From Clostridiales bacterium UBA3705 (GTDB lineage: Bacteria; Bacillota_A; Clostridia; Oscillospirales; Oscillospiraceae): a stretch of DNA of 14,591 bases. Numbering within the stretch: position 1 is the stretch's first letter; every line of letters starts with the position of its first letter. Shown here in pieces: positions 7,061 to 13,649 of this stretch. The stretch lies in assembly GCA_002372735.1 (NCBI GenBank), contig DFIE01000076.1, positions 1-14,591 of the forward strand, given 5' to 3'. The notes under the pieces were generated by a model. It was not told the DNA's origin. It saw only the letters and a program-made list of their open reading frames with translations, and made no database searches. The translations under genes and the position numbers were made by a program.

Positions 7061-8326
7061 TTATTTTTCGTTGCTCTCAATCTGCACCGGCACCCCAAGC
7101 TCCACCAGCTTGGAGAAGAACCGCTGCTCCAGCACCGGCTCCCGGATGTTGCGGATCATGTTGACACAGGTGGTCCGGCCATAGGAGGCCACAGAGCAGT
7201 TATTGGGATAGGAGCGCTGGACCCCCACCACAAACTCCAGCCTGGAAACGTAGGGGGCCATGGCCCCGGGCAGCCGCTGCAGCCCCAGGTTGGACATGTT
7301 GATGCAGCCCTTGCTCTCCCCTCTGCGGCTGTACACCAGGCGCATGGCGATGTTTTTGACAAACAGGGGGGCCGCCCGGAGCACCGGGTTGAGCTGGGGG
7401 GTCACGTTGGCGGCAATCCGGCCGGACATATTCTGGGGCGTGGCCTCCGCCTTGAGCTGGCAGGACATGACGTCGCACAGCTCCTGCAGGGTGAAATCGC
7501 CCATCCGGGGATCCACCCCGGGGTTCAGGGTCAGGACAAAGTTGCGCAGGGTTTTGCTGCCGTAAAGCCGCCGGAGATTGACGGGCACGGTGACCTTGAC
7601 CGGCTTGCGCTGGGCCAGGGGGACGTGCTCCTGCTGCAGCTCCAGAATCGACAGCTCCATCACCGCGGCCAGGAACACCGTCACCGTGGTGCGGTGGTCA
7701 TGGGCCGCCCGGACCAAGCTGTCTGTGGGGATGACCCCGGTGGTCAGGTGGAGAAAGTCCGGCTCGTAGGTGCCCCGCAGGCGCAGGGCGTCGGGCTCAC
7801 GGTCGTAAAGGACAAATTTGCCGCTGTGACGCAGGAAGCTGTCCTCCAGCTCCTCCCGGCAGGGGGGCTCCTGCCAGTCCAGCACCCCGTCGCCGGGAGG
7901 GATCTCCAGGCCATAGCGCAGGGACAGGTACCGGGCGGTGAGGGTTTTCAGGTAAATCATGCCCCCGGTGCCGTCGGTGAGGGAGTGGAAAAACTCCACC
8001 GCCAGCCGGTTTTGGAAGTACAGTACCCGCAAACAGCAGGTGCGCAGCTCCCGCTCCTGCATATGGGCCAGGGGGTAGGCGTAGTCCTCCCGCACGGTGG
8101 GCGGGGCGGTAATCTCTTCAAGGTAGTGCCAGAACAGGCCCCGGCGCAGCCGGACGTACATGGACGGGAACCGGGGCATCAGCTGGGTGACCGCCTGCTG
8201 CAGCAGGTTGGGGTCCACAGGCTCGGTCAGGGTGCAGGACACCCGGAACACGTTGACCCACCGCTTGCTGCGCACGGCGGGAAAAATCAGAGCGGCGTTG
8301 TCCAGCCGCATCCATTGCTTGCTCAT
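7061..8326 (-). CDS. HxxxDG acyltransferase (alcohol acetyltransferase / condensation-domain superfamily)
   Basis: 421 residues, no signal peptide and no clear membrane segment. The motif FFHSLTDGTGG carries the catalytic His114 and Asp118-Gly119 of the CoA-dependent acyltransferase fold (chloramphenicol acetyltransferase, condensation domain, yeast Atf). The usual first His of HHxxxDG is Phe here, and the second, catalytic His is kept. The N-terminal pattern (LTEPVDPNLLQQAVTQLMPRFP) is typical of the fold's first half. The start is ATG at 8326, seven bases after the MscS stop, with a weak SD (GTGAGAG), suggesting translational coupling. The acceptor is unknown. Its place between envelope genes and a membrane protein suggests esterification of an envelope lipid or glycan, which is an inference. 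Confidence 0.88.
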   Translation of the reverse strand: MSKQWMRLDNAALIFPAVRSKRWVNVFRVSCTLTEPVDPNLLQQAVTQLMPRFPSMYVRLRRGLFWHYLEEITAPPTVREDYAYPLAHMQERELRTCCLRVLYFQNRLAVEFFHSLTDGTGGMIYLKTLTARYLSLRYGLEIPPGDGVLDWQEPPCREELEDSFLRHSGKFVLYDREPDALRLRGTYEPDFLHLTTGVIPTDSLVRAAHDHRTTVTVFLAAVMELSILELQQEHVPLAQRKPVKVTVPVNLRRLYGSKTLRNFVLTLNPGVDPRMGDFTLQELCDVMSCQLKAEATPQNMSGRIAANVTPQLNPVLRAAPLFVKNIAMRLVYSRRGESKGCINMSNLGLQRLPGAMAPYVSRLEFVVGVQRSYPNNCSVASYGRTTCVNMIRNIREPVLEQRFFSKLVELGVPVQIESNEK

Positions 8327-8333
8327 AGAACTC

Positions 8334-9194
8334 TCACTTGGGCTTTGTCTGCTCCGAATCCAGGTGGACGTTGAGATGGGGATAGGTCATCTCTACCCCC
8401 GCGGCCCGGAAGGCCTCCCACACATGGCGGCGCAGGGCGTAGCGGGCGGGGATATAGTCCCCCGCATTGACCCAGAGACAGACGTGGTATTCAATGGCGG
8501 AATCGCCAAAGTTGTGGAACTCCACCACCACAGGCTCGCCCGGCAGGGGGCCGGTGCGGTCCACGGCAGTGTGGAGGGCCTGCAGCACCAGGCGGGGGTC
8601 GGAGTCGTAGCTGGCCCCTACCACCAGCTCCAGCCGGCGCTTGCCCAGGCTGCTGAAGTTTTCGATGGTGGCGGCGGCCACCTTGGCGTTGGGCAGCAGG
8701 ACGGAGCGGTTGTCCAGGGTGTGCAGCCGGGTGTAAACCATGCCGATCTCGTCCACAGTGCCCTCCAGCCCGTCTACGGAGACGTAGTCCCCCTTCTTGA
8801 AGGGCTTGGAGACAATCACCATAGCGCCCCCGGCCACGTTGGACAGCGCCCCCTGCACCGACAGGGTGACAGCCAGAGACACCACGCTGAGCAGGGCCAC
8901 CAGAGAGGTGACGTCAATGCCCAGGGTGGCGGCCACCAGCAGGGTGGTGAGAAAATACAGCACGATCCGCGCCAGGGAGCAGACAAAGCGGTGCAGCGCC
9001 CCGTCCACCTGGGACCGGCGGAGTACCCGCTCCAGCAGCCGCAGCAGCAGCCGCACCGCCACAATGCACACCGCCAGCAGCACCAGGGCGCTGAGAATGG
9101 TCTTCAGGGGCAGATTCTTCAGGGTTTGGTGGAGCTGGGAGAGCTCTTGGGTCACGGCGCCGGGGTCGGCAGTAAAGAGGATTTCAGGCCGCAT
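8334..9194 (-). CDS. MscS-family mechanosensitive ion channel
   Basis: 286 residues. Three membrane helices lie at about 33-53, 71-92 and 95-127. The third is the Gly/Ala-rich pore helix (SVQGALSNVAGGAMVI). It is followed by the MscS beta-domain signature PFKKGDYVSVDGLEGTVDEIG (131-151), LPNA (167-170) and a C-terminal alpha/beta domain ending in AAGVEMTYPHLNVHL. The size matches small MscS (E. coli about 286). The start codon follows the upstream stop directly (TAAATG), with GGAGG inside the LCP 3' end. The role is release of solutes on hypo-osmotic stress. Residence in an envelope operon fits turgor protection during wall modification, which is an inference. Confidence 0.95.
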   Translation of the reverse strand: MRPEILFTADPGAVTQELSQLHQTLKNLPLKTILSALVLLAVCIVAVRLLLRLLERVLRRSQVDGALHRFVCSLARIVLYFLTTLLVAATLGIDVTSLVALLSVVSLAVTLSVQGALSNVAGGAMVIVSKPFKKGDYVSVDGLEGTVDEIGMVYTRLHTLDNRSVLLPNAKVAAATIENFSSLGKRRLELVVGASYDSDPRLVLQALHTAVDRTGPLPGEPVVVEFHNFGDSAIEYHVCLWVNAGDYIPARYALRRHVWEAFRAAGVEMTYPHLNVHLDSEQTKPK

Positions 9195-10304
9195 TTACGA
9201 TTCCTCCACCGGCAGATAGAACATTTCAATCACCGCCTGGAGCAGATCCTCCTGGTCCACATAGAACACGGCGCTGCCGTTGAGCTTGCCGGTTTCGCCC
9301 TTGAGGGTGCGCAGGTTGAAGCTGGCCCCGTGCCGGAGATAGCAGGTGCTCAAAAAGGTCACGTCAGACAGGTCCAGGTCTGAGGCAGTGTAGGGGGTGA
9401 GCTGCTTGTAGAGGTCCACCGGGAAGGTCAGGTTCTGGCGGGATTTTTTGGTGACCACCTTGGCAAACTCGGTGACGTACTGGCGCTGGCGGAGCATACG
9501 CTCCTGGTTGGAGTCCAGCACAGAGGTGTCACGGTAGCGGATGTAGCGGTCGCAGTCCTCGCCGTGGAGCTCGATCTCATCCCCCACGTGGAGCATCCGG
9601 TTCCCGGGGAGCTTGAGCTCGCTGATGGATTTGAGGGTGACGCCCCCCACCGCCTCGTTGGCGGCCAGGACGCCGTCAAGGTCCAGGGCCAGGTAGGCGC
9701 CGATGGGCATACCGTAGAGCAGCCGGGAGACGGACTTTACCGTGTTTTCGGCACTGGTGTCCTTGCCGTTGCCGTAGGCATAGGAGAGGCAGAGCTGCTC
9801 AAGCCGGGTTTCCAAAAACTGGCCGTCGCCGGTGTAGGTGTCCACCTGGGCGTAGGCCTCGCGGGAGATGTGCAGCAGGGTGGTCTTGCCGGTGACGGTG
9901 TCCATGCCCACCAGCAAAATGGCGTCCGCCTGGCCGCCGTCGCCCAGCACCGCATCCTCGGCCAGGGACTTTTTGTCGATGCCCATAAAGAGGACGGTGG
10001 TCAGGTTGGTGTTGAGGCGGTAGGTCTTGCCCTGGTAGGTCAGGGTCTGGCCGTCGTCATAGGTCAGCACCTGCTTGTCGTCCTGGGGCAGGGTCAGTTG
10101 GAGGTTGTCGTACTGCAGCAGGCTGCGCTGGCCCAGCTTGTACATGACAAAGTAGCTCCCCGCGGCGGCGGCGCCCAGAACGGCCACCACCAGCACCAGG
10201 ATCAGCAGGGCCCGCAGGGGCTTGGGCAGGCGCTTCTTTTCGGTTTTTTTCAGGTGGCGGGGGGTGTAGCGGCCCTTGCCGGAGTCAGTTGGTTGGTTGG
10301 TCAT
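9195..10304 (-). CDS. LytR-CpsA-Psr (LCP) family protein
   Basis: 369 residues: a basic cytoplasmic tail (KKTEKKRLPKPLR), one membrane helix at about 31-53, and an extracellular LCP domain at about 101-285. Landmarks are VLFMGID (104-110), QADAILLVGMD with the metal-ligand-type Asp127, LLHISREAYAQVD (Arg148), LSYAYG (173-178), and the R-rich loop YIRYRD (254-259) followed by QERMLRQRQYV. LCP enzymes transfer undecaprenyl-linked glycopolymers (teichoic acid, capsule, arabinogalactan) to peptidoglycan. The start overlaps the sortase stop by 20 bases, with GGAGTG upstream, so expression is coupled. The polymer is not deducible, since no glycosyltransferase genes are in the window. Confidence 0.92.
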   Translation of the reverse strand: MTNQPTDSGKGRYTPRHLKKTEKKRLPKPLRALLILVLVVAVLGAAAAGSYFVMYKLGQRSLLQYDNLQLTLPQDDKQVLTYDDGQTLTYQGKTYRLNTNLTTVLFMGIDKKSLAEDAVLGDGGQADAILLVGMDTVTGKTTLLHISREAYAQVDTYTGDGQFLETRLEQLCLSYAYGNGKDTSAENTVKSVSRLLYGMPIGAYLALDLDGVLAANEAVGGVTLKSISELKLPGNRMLHVGDEIELHGEDCDRYIRYRDTSVLDSNQERMLRQRQYVTEFAKVVTKKSRQNLTFPVDLYKQLTPYTASDLDLSDVTFLSTCYLRHGASFNLRTLKGETGKLNGSAVFYVDQEDLLQAVIEMFYLPVEES

Positions 10305-11103
10305 TGGTCAACACTCCATGGATAAGATATCGGGTTTCCCCGTGGTTGAGACAGGTGCTGAGAGTGACGATGTGGTCCTCGGTGGTCACCACGGCCCCCT
10401 CCCGCACGGCACTGATGCCGGGCTTGGTGGCCATGAAATAGTCGATGTACTCCTGCAGCACCTCGGGCTTGGAGAAATCAAAGCTGTTGAGAATGTGCCG
10501 GGTGTCGTACTGGTGGGCCGAGACGATCTGATAGGTCAGGATGTGGCCGGGGGTGTAGATGTAGAAGGTGTCGTGCTGGTCAAAGAATTCCTTGTCGCGG
10601 AAGTACTGGAGGTTGGTGAACATGGTGCCGTCCAGCATATTGTGGCCGTACACCACGGTGACCGGGTCGGAGAAATCCTTGGCGTTGGCCTTTTGGGTGT
10701 AGATGCAGCCCTTGAAGTCGTAATTCCGGTCCAGATCGTGGTGGAGATAGAAGTTGTCGTCATCGGGGCCGAAGGGCTGGAGCACGGGCAGGGCGATGTC
10801 TGTGCCCGGAACCTCGATCCAGGCGTAGACGTCCTTGTTCTGCTGCTGCAGGGCGGCAAAGTCGATGGGGTTGTCCGGCAGGGCCTGGGTGGTGACCGGC
10901 GCGGACTCGGTGGTGAGCTCCGGCAGATGGCTCTCGGTTTCCGGGGCGGTGGCAGCGGGCCGGGTGTAAAGCTCCTCAGGGCTTTGGGTGGGCCGGTAAA
11001 TCCACAGCAGCACCCCTGTGCCTGCCCCCACCAGGGCCAGGCTCACCACCAACAGGGCGATCCACAGGCCCTTATGGGCTTTCTTGGGTTGGTTGGCAGC
11101 CAA
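10285..11103 (-). CDS. srtB: Class B sortase
   Basis: 272 residues from a TTG start: short cytoplasmic end (KKAHK), membrane anchor at about 12-36, Thr/Pro/Glu-rich linker at about 37-78, then the sortase barrel. Catalytic residues are His154 in YGHNM, Cys251 in TLSTC and Arg258 in GETRYL; the long DF/FF helix region before the Cys is typical of class B. TTG at 11103 is preferred to an upstream in-frame ATG at 11178 because GGAGG lies seven bases before it and because the ATG lies within the -35 hexamer of the gene's promoter. Sortase B joins sorting-signal proteins (NPQTN or clostridial S/PPxTG type) to the wall. No substrate with a visible sorting signal is in the window, although the subtilase C-terminus is out of view. 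It is the first gene of the operon. Confidence 0.93.
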   Translation of the reverse strand: MAANQPKKAHKGLWIALLVVSLALVGAGTGVLLWIYRPTQSPEELYTRPAATAPETESHLPELTTESAPVTTQALPDNPIDFAALQQQNKDVYAWIEVPGTDIALPVLQPFGPDDDNFYLHHDLDRNYDFKGCIYTQKANAKDFSDPVTVVYGHNMLDGTMFTNLQYFRDKEFFDQHDTFYIYTPGHILTYQIVSAHQYDTRHILNSFDFSKPEVLQEYIDYFMATKPGISAVREGAVVTTEDHIVTLSTCLNHGETRYLIHGVLTNDQPTN

Positions 11104-11110
11104 GGCGGCG

Positions 11111-11115
11111 CCTCC
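11111..11115 (-). promoter_or_regulatory. Ribosome binding site that decides the sortase TTG start
   Basis: GGAGG (within AAAGGAGG) on the minus strand, seven bases before TTG at 11103. No comparable SD precedes the ATG at 11178. Confidence 0.85.
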
Positions 11116-11149
11116 TTTCGGGATGAAAATATAGAACAGGATTCTGTTT

Positions 11150-11178
11150 ATTATACAATACCCCGGCCTGTTTGTCAA
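11150..11178 (-). promoter_or_regulatory. Consensus sigma-A promoter of the sortase-LCP-MscS-acyltransferase operon
   Basis: Perfect TTGACA (11173-11178) and TATAAT (11150-11155) on the minus strand with a 17-base spacer. Transcription should begin near 11143, giving a leader of about 40 nt before the TTG start. The -35 box contains the TGA stop of the upstream 148-residue gene. Confidence 0.9.
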
Positions 11179-11621
11179 AGTGTATCTGCAGGCGGAGTAT
11201 CCGGATCGGGGGTCTCGGCTTTGGGCGCCGGCCCCTGCGGCGTGGGCGGGGTCTGGGCAGCGGTCTTCTTGGCGGAGGCCTTTTCTCTGATCTTACTGCG
11301 CAGCTCCCGCAGCACCGCCAGGGTCTTGGTGTCGTTGGGAAACAGCAGCTTCAGCAAAAACATGGCGATGGCCACGGTGACGATCTTTTCCGGGGTGAAG
11401 GGGATCCACAAAATGGCAAGCCAGGCCCCCCCTGCCCCCGCCAGCCAGGGCAGGTGCAGGGCTGTGCCCAGGGCTGCCGCCACATAGGCCCAGCCGTTGG
11501 TGAGAAACCAGCCGATGCCCAGGCAGAGCAGCAGCCTGGGGTTCAGGCAAAAGGCCAGCGCCCGCTTCAGCCGGGGCAGCCAGTATTCTTTTTTCAGCCA
11601 GCAGCGGCATTTTTCAAGCAT
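11175..11621 (-). CDS. Small membrane protein of unknown function (148 aa)
   Basis: I do not recognise a named family. The N-terminus is basic and aromatic (KKEYWLPRLKR). Two to three hydrophobic segments follow at about 28-52, 59-75 and 78-94, with the motif LWIPFTPEKIVTVAIA at 71-86, then a charged helix (LRELRSKIREKASAKK) and a Pro/Thr-rich C-terminus. The tail probably sits in the cytoplasm. ATG at 11621 has GGGAG seven bases upstream and its own promoter. The TGA stop is embedded in the next operon's -35 box, and I see no terminator in between, so some read-through into the sortase operon is likely. Charged, Pro-rich tails on tiny membrane proteins often act as partners or regulators, but no role can be assigned. 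Confidence 0.85.
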   Translation of the reverse strand: MLEKCRCWLKKEYWLPRLKRALAFCLNPRLLLCLGIGWFLTNGWAYVAAALGTALHLPWLAGAGGAWLAILWIPFTPEKIVTVAIAMFLLKLLFPNDTKTLAVLRELRSKIREKASAKKTAAQTPPTPQGPAPKAETPDPDTPPADTL

Positions 11622-11650
11622 GATCTCGCTCCCAGGGTCAGGATGGTATC

Positions 11651-11679
11651 AGTATACCCTCCCTTGGTCGAAAATGCAA
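11651..11679 (-). promoter_or_regulatory. Sigma-A promoter of the 148-residue membrane protein gene
   Basis: TTGCAT (11674-11679) and TATACT (11651-11656) on the minus strand with a 17-base spacer. The transcript would start near 11644, about 22 bases before ATG at 11621, leaving room for the SD. Confidence 0.75.
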
Positions 11680-11722
11680 GGAATTGGCCGCCGTTCATTG
11701 AAATTTAACCTTTGCCGGCGCA

Positions 11723-11754
11723 CAAGGGCCCGCTGCCGGAGCAGCGGGCCCTTG
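11723..11754 (-). terminator. Hairpin after the 74-residue gene, probable terminator
   Basis: A perfect 14-bp GC-rich stem (caagggcccgctgc / gcagcgggcccttg) with loop cgga, 12 bases past the stop. No clean T-run follows on either strand; the nearest weak one is AAATTT about 15 bases on. It could therefore be a mRNA 3' stabiliser or a weaker terminator. Confidence 0.55.
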
Positions 11755-11766
11755 CGCAGCAGGTGT

Positions 11767-11991
11767 TTACTTCTTGCCGAACAGACCGCCCAGCTTGTCG
11801 CCCAGGGCGTCCAGGTTCAGCTTGGCCTTCACGCCCTCGATGATGGAGTTGATTTGCTCCTCGGGCAGGTCCACACCGATCAGGCCCTCCACGGTCTTGG
11901 CGGGGTCCTTCTGGAAGCGCTCGCCCAGGGTCTTGTCGCCCTTGATCTTTGCGATGATTTCCTCGATCTTTGCCTTGATGTCCAATGCCAT
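11767..11991 (-). CDS. Small helical protein of unknown function (74 aa)
   Basis: Acid/base-rich, with no membrane segment, no Cys and no Trp. It appears to hold three amphipathic helices: ALDIKAKIEEIIAKIKGD (2-19), LGERFQKDPAKTVEGLIG (22-39) and LPEEQINSIIEGVKAKLN (42-59). It closes with a Gly-rich tail, LGDKLGGLFGKK. ATG at 11991 has AAGGAGG eight bases upstream, a strong site. It starts 24 bases after the mtaB stop and probably shares its transcript, with the hairpin at 11723-11754 closing the unit. The SD and the compact fold suggest it is abundant. I know similar short proteins are common in Oscillospiraceae but recall no function. Confidence 0.88.
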   Translation of the reverse strand: MALDIKAKIEEIIAKIKGDKTLGERFQKDPAKTVEGLIGVDLPEEQINSIIEGVKAKLNLDALGDKLGGLFGKK

Positions 11992-12015
11992 GATAGGTTC
12001 CTCCTTGCAGATGTG

Positions 12016-13341
12016 TTATGATTGCTCGGTGCCGGGCACCGCGGGTTCCAATAGTGTTCCCTCCAGACCGTCACGGTACAGGCCGGTGATGCGCACCGGG
12101 AGCACCCGGTTGTGCAGCCCCGTGGCCTGCACATAGACCCGGATGGAGTTGGGGGCATGGCCGGTGGAGCGGCCGTCGATCTCTTCTTCAAACAGCACCG
12201 CCTGCACGGTGCCCGTCATGGCCCGGCGGAAATCGTCGTGCAGCGCCTGGGCCCGGGCAATGGCCATTTTGGAGCGGGCCTCCTTTTCGGCGGCGGTGAG
12301 CTGGCCGGGCATCCGGTCCGCCGGGGTGCCGGGGCGGCGGGAGTAGGGGAAAATATGCATGGAGGCGAAGCCGCACCGGTCCATAAAGGCCAGGCTCCGG
12401 GCAAACTCCTCCTCGGTCTCCCCGGGGAAGCCCACAATCATATCGGTGGTGACGGCACAGCCGGGGAACCAGGTCTTCAGCAGCCGAACGCTCTCATAGT
12501 AGCGGGCGGTGTCATACTTGCGCCGCATCCGGGCCAGCACCGTGTCAGCCCCCGACTGCATGGACAGGTGGAAGTGGGGGCAGAGATTGCCGTGGGGCTG
12601 CAGCAGGCGGCAGAAGTCCTCGTCCACAATCCGGGGCTCCAGCGAGCCCAGGCGGATGCGCACCTCCCCTGCCGCGCGGCAGACCGCGTCAATCAGCTGG
12701 GGCAGGCGGTCGCCGCCGGCGCTCCGATCCAGGTCCACCCCCCAGGAGGCGATTTCGATGCCGGTGAGGACAATCTCCCGGTAGCCCGCCTCCACCAGGG
12801 CGCGGACCTGCTCCAGGGCCCGGTCCATGGGCAGGCTCCGCACCGGACCCCGGGCATAGGGAATGATGCAGTAGGAGCAGAAATTGCTGCAGCCGTCCTG
12901 GATCTTGAGCATGGCCCGGGTTCTGGAGGCCAGGCCGCCGGCGGGGAGCAGCTCAAACTCCCGGCGCCTGAGAGCCTGGTCCAGCGACTCCCGGCGCTGT
13001 CGGTCGGCCACGGTGGCCAGGCACAGGTCCAAAAACGCCTGGCGCCCGGCAGAGCCGGAAATCACGTCCACCCCCAGGGCGCGGACGTCCTCGGGCTTGG
13101 TTTGGGCATAGCAGCCGCACACCGCCAGCACCGCCTGGGGCTGCTGCTTGCGCATCCGGCGGATCAGATTCCGGTTTTTCTTGTCCGCCACGGCAGTGAC
13201 GGTGCAGGTATTGATGATGCACAGGTCAAAGTCCTCCTGGGGCTCCACCTGGACGTGGCCCAGGTCCTTGAGCTGCCGCTCCATGGCCTGGGATTCGTAT
13301 TGGTTCACCTTGCAGCCCAAGGTGCAAAGGGCAAATTTCAT
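12016..13341 (-). CDS. mtaB: tRNA (t6A37) methylthiotransferase MtaB
   Basis: 441 residues, full length. It converts t6A to ms2t6A at position 37 of ANN-decoding tRNAs, using two 4Fe-4S clusters and SAM. The N-terminal MTTase domain has TLGCKVNQYES (C10), INTCTV (C46) and VCGCYAQ (C77), which hold the auxiliary cluster. The radical SAM motif is DGCSNFCSYCIIPYARG (C151, C155, C158). Later landmarks are LTGIEIASWG, SLEP, HFHLSMQSGADTVLARMRR and DMIVGFPGETEEEF. A TRAM-type segment follows from about residue 375. The GCKVNQYES start and the TGIEIASWG form separate MtaB from MiaB and RimO. ATG at 13341 has AGGAAG upstream and lies 18 bases after the four-Cys mini-protein gene. Confidence 0.96.
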   Translation of the reverse strand: MKFALCTLGCKVNQYESQAMERQLKDLGHVQVEPQEDFDLCIINTCTVTAVADKKNRNLIRRMRKQQPQAVLAVCGCYAQTKPEDVRALGVDVISGSAGRQAFLDLCLATVADRQRRESLDQALRRREFELLPAGGLASRTRAMLKIQDGCSNFCSYCIIPYARGPVRSLPMDRALEQVRALVEAGYREIVLTGIEIASWGVDLDRSAGGDRLPQLIDAVCRAAGEVRIRLGSLEPRIVDEDFCRLLQPHGNLCPHFHLSMQSGADTVLARMRRKYDTARYYESVRLLKTWFPGCAVTTDMIVGFPGETEEEFARSLAFMDRCGFASMHIFPYSRRPGTPADRMPGQLTAAEKEARSKMAIARAQALHDDFRRAMTGTVQAVLFEEEIDGRSTGHAPNSIRVYVQATGLHNRVLPVRITGLYRDGLEGTLLEPAVPGTEQS

Positions 13342-13359
13342 AGCACAGCTTCCTGTCGG

Positions 13360-13536
13360 TTATTGGTGGCGGGGCAGATAGTAATCGTCCCCCTGCTGGT
13401 AATAGGGGCAGCGGCCCCCCGGGGCCCCGAAGGCCCGGTAATACTCGTCCTCGTCCAGCTCCATGCGGCAGTAGTATTCCTCATACTCCTCGTCGTAATC
13501 ATAGTGCCAGCAGGTTTCGCAGATGGATGTCTCCAT
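13360..13536 (-). CDS. Four-cysteine acidic mini-protein (DUF6472-like), 58 aa
   Basis: A short gene below common length cut-offs. ATG at 13536 with GAGGTGA upstream; TAA at 13360. The protein begins METSICETCWHYDYDEEYEE, has Cys6, Cys9, Cys23 and Cys43 (a likely zinc site: CETC, YYCRMEL, GRCPYY), and is very rich in Tyr, Asp and Glu. This pattern matches the small family I recall as DUF6472, seen in many Clostridia; the name is from memory. It lies 18 bases before mtaB, so the two are probably co-transcribed. Function unknown. Reality is supported by the SD, the in-frame Cys pairs and the lack of any competing gene here. Confidence 0.85.
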   Translation of the reverse strand: METSICETCWHYDYDEEYEEYYCRMELDEDEYYRAFGAPGGRCPYYQQGDDYYLPRHQ

Positions 13537-13553
13537 GGTCTCACCTCGGGGGT

Positions 13554-13559
13554 ATCATA
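13554..13559 (-). promoter_or_regulatory. Possible extended -10 promoter for the mini-protein/mtaB transcript
   Basis: TGGTATGAT on the minus strand is an extended -10 (TGnTATGAT). The -35 is poor (TTTCTT, 17 bases away, in a T-rich run). The predicted start would leave a leader of only 11-12 nt, so the SD would be at the very 5' end. Tentative. Confidence 0.4.
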
Positions 13560-13589
13560 CCACATCTTGTGAAAAAAAGAAAGACCCGG

Positions 13590-13618
13590 TTGAATTTTCT
13601 TCCGGAAAATGGTACAAT
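13590..13618 (+). promoter_or_regulatory. Sigma-A promoter of the PfkB-family kinase gene
   Basis: TTGAAT (13590-13595) and TACAAT (13613-13618) with a 17-base spacer. The transcript would start near 13625, and the SD GGAGG at 13636-13640 is nine bases from ATG 13650. It is divergent from the mini-protein/mtaB unit within a 113-base intergenic region. Confidence 0.75.
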
Positions 13619-13649
13619 AGAGCATCAAACACCACGGAGGTACAGAGAT

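Noticed and set aside
7033..7098. Upstream ATG (7098) for the zinc-ribbon membrane protein
   Set aside because: It would overlap the end of the acyltransferase gene, and the strong AAGGAGGAG site is next to the ATG at 7032, where the CVKC zinc ribbon begins.
6851..11487. Several plus-strand ORFs of 250-510 residues
   Set aside because: All are antisense to the five operon genes, which have clear family motifs; composition is Gly/His/Gln-rich as expected for shadows.
12112..13572. 486-residue plus-strand ORF
   Set aside because: Codon-aligned antisense of mtaB; low-complexity composition and no SD.
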